A DNA stretch of 5,092 bases from Erysipelotrichia bacterium (GTDB lineage Bacteria > Bacillota_I > Bacilli_A > Erysipelotrichales > Erysipelotrichaceae): the NCBI GenBank assembly GCA_009916335.1, contig SAAR01000230.1:1-5092 (forward strand), in the 5' to 3' direction. Below, one piece after another: positions 4,161-5,092 of this stretch. A program made the translations under genes and the position numbers. The stretch's first letter is position 1; each line of letters starts with the position of its first letter. The notes beneath the pieces are model-generated. The model did not search any database, was not told where the DNA came from, and worked only from the letters and a program-made list of their open reading frames with translations.

Positions 4161-4867
4161 ATGATTGAAATCAAAGCGTTAAGTAAAAGTTTTTCCTTGG
4201 ATAAAAATAATGTGGTAAAAGCGATTGATGGGATTAATTTGTCGATTGAGAAAGGGGAAAATGTTGCGATTATCGGTAAATCAGGGAGTGGAAAAAGTAC
4301 ACTTATGAATATGATTACTTGCATTGAAAGTATTGAAGAAGGGGAATACTATTTTAATGGGGAAGATATTCGTAAGAAAAATCGTCGGCAATTAGCAGAT
4401 TTCCGTAATGCTTATTTTGGTTTTATCTACCAAAGTTTTCATTTGTTAAGTAATTTAAGTGCTTATGAAAATATTGAATTACCTTTAATTTATAAAGGGA
4501 TTAAAAAGGAAGAACGCAAGAAACGAATTATGGAAATTAGTAAACGTGTACAGATTAGTGATCGTTTAAATCATAAGCCGAATGAAATGTCAGGGGAGAA
4601 AAGCAACGTGTAGCGATTGCGAGAGCTTTGGTTGTTAATCCTTTGATTATTGTGGCAGATGAGCCAACAGGGGCATTAGATGAGAATACAGGAAAAGAGA
4701 TCATGAAACTATTAAAGGAATTGAATGATGAAGGAAAAACACTCATTATTGTTACTCATGATTTAGATATAGCGAATACCTGTGAGCGTCAAGTAACGTT
4801 AGCAGATGGAAAAATAGTGAATGATCATGGAGGTAATAATGTATGCAAATCTTTATCGAATTGTTAA
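4161..4867 (+). pseudogene. ABC exporter ATPase (MacB/LolD/YknY-type), frameshifted at the signature motif
   Basis: The frame from ATG 4161 encodes 150 residues with Walker A (GKSGSGKST, 39-47), the Q-loop (YQSFHLLSN, Q91) and the helical domain, then reaches MSGEKSNV and a TAG at 4611-4613. The adjoining frame from 4598 continues seamlessly with EKQRVAIARAL, Walker B plus the family's DEPTGALD, the H-loop (VTHD) and a normal C-terminus ending at TAA 4865-4867. One extra G in the run 4593-4596 would restore MSGGEKQR and give a standard 235-residue ATPase. As written, neither half is functional: the N-part has Walker A only, and the C-part lacks the P-loop. It would power substrate export with the adaptor before it and the permease after it. 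Start choice: the longer frame upstream is only overlap with the adaptor; GGTGG (4151-4155) is a weak ribosome-binding site, suggesting translational coupling. A sequencing error is as likely as a real mutation. Confidence 0.85.
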
Positions 4868-5092
4868 AAATGCCTTTTAAGGTATTTAAAACGAATAAGC
4901 TTCGTACTTTATTAACGATGTTTGGGGTAATTGTTGGTGTTGCTTCCGTCATTGTGGTAACAAGTATTTCTGATGCCACACAAGCGAATATACAAAAGAA
5001 GATGGATAAAAATGTAAAGCCTGTCCACCGGGCTCCGTTTCAAGATTTGGAGAGAAATGTTAGCTATGTAATGAGGGCGAGGAAGCAGACGA
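4843..5092 (+). CDS. MacB/FtsX-type ABC permease, N-terminal fragment (cut by window end)
   Basis: The 83 codons present begin with an amphipathic cytoplasmic segment (IELLKMPFKVFKTNKLRTLL) and one membrane helix (about 22-42, TMFGVIVGVASVIVVTSI). The K-x-N-K-L-R-T-x-L-T-M-x-G-x-x-x-G-V pattern is the standard start of MacB/YknZ-type permeases. These form the membrane channel or mechanotransmission unit of the exporter. GGAGG (4829-4833) lies 9 bases before the ATG. The start overlaps the ATPase stop by 25 nt, a typical operon overlap. After about residue 56 the sequence (VKPVHRAPFQDLERN) no longer looks like the usual extracytoplasmic region, which often has an LGTN-like segment here, and base composition rises to about 50% GC. 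The frame stays open to the edge, but that part is doubtful. Confidence 0.75.
   Translation, partial: MQIFIELLKMPFKVFKTNKLRTLLTMFGVIVGVASVIVVTSISDATQANIQKKMDKNVKPVHRAPFQDLERNVSYVMRARKQT

Noticed and set aside
4593..4613. Programmed -1 frameshifting in the ATPase
   Set aside because: GAGAAAAGC is only weakly like a slippery site, and slippage there would give MSGEKKQR, losing a signature glycine. A lost G restores the canonical motif exactly and is simpler.
4628..4867. A separate small gene starting at TTG 4628
   Set aside because: It encodes only the C-terminal part of an ABC ATPase (Walker B onward) and has no ribosome-binding site; it is the downstream piece of the frameshifted gene.
4839..4880. 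Alternative permease start at ATG 4839 (MYANLYRIVKNAF)
   Set aside because: That frame stops after 13 codons. ATG 4843 reads through to the membrane helix with a suitable ribosome-binding-site distance, so no second frameshift is needed.

Overview
The window comes from an AT-rich, low-GC Gram-positive bacterium that uses the standard code (Trp is TGG, stops are TAA/TAG) and has strong AGGAGG ribosome-binding sites. The L20-type leader ahead of infC, the intrinsic terminators with U-tracts and a FabT-like MarR regulator all fit Bacillota. An Erysipelotrichia-type gut anaerobe is my best guess, but that is inference and not proven here. All genes read on the + strand.

Layout. (1) 11-721: a small nucleotidyltransferase of the LicC / phosphocholine cytidylyltransferase type, probably the last gene of an operon that starts left of the window, followed by a short terminator. 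(2) 722-1067: a 346-base gene-free stretch holding an unassigned dyad, a consensus sigma-A promoter and an L20-type leader RNA ending in an attenuator hairpin. (3) 1068-2396: the translation operon infC-rpmI-rplT (IF3, L35, L20). infC very probably starts at a non-canonical AUU (or AUC) codon. L20 carries a C-terminal extension of about 67 residues: a Lys/Glu repeat linker and a Rho_N/SAP-like mini-domain. A strong terminator closes the operon. (4) 2492-2947: a monocistronic FabT-like MarR regulator, followed by a long hairpin terminator. (5) 3009-3271: a 263-base gene-free stretch with four helically phased TCTTA-type direct repeats, a weak promoter and a 5'-UTR hairpin. (6) 3272-5092: the start of a MacAB/YknXYZ-like exporter operon: membrane adaptor, ABC ATPase and the N-terminus of a MacB/FtsX-type permease cut by the window edge.

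How it works together. Free L20 is expected to shut down the infC operon through the leader, and IF3 to repress its own AUU/AUC start. The exporter genes are tightly packed (1-nt gap, then a 25-nt overlap), and the repeats upstream suggest activation by an OmpR-family response regulator not present here. The ATPase frame is broken exactly at the ABC signature motif by what looks like loss of one G from a G-run. The last ~80 bases also look unlike a permease and unlike the rest of the window, so the exporter end is either decaying or poorly sequenced.

I found no fully unknown system. The items most worth a second look are the L20-Rho_N fusion, the phased repeats ahead of the exporter, and the frameshifted ATPase.
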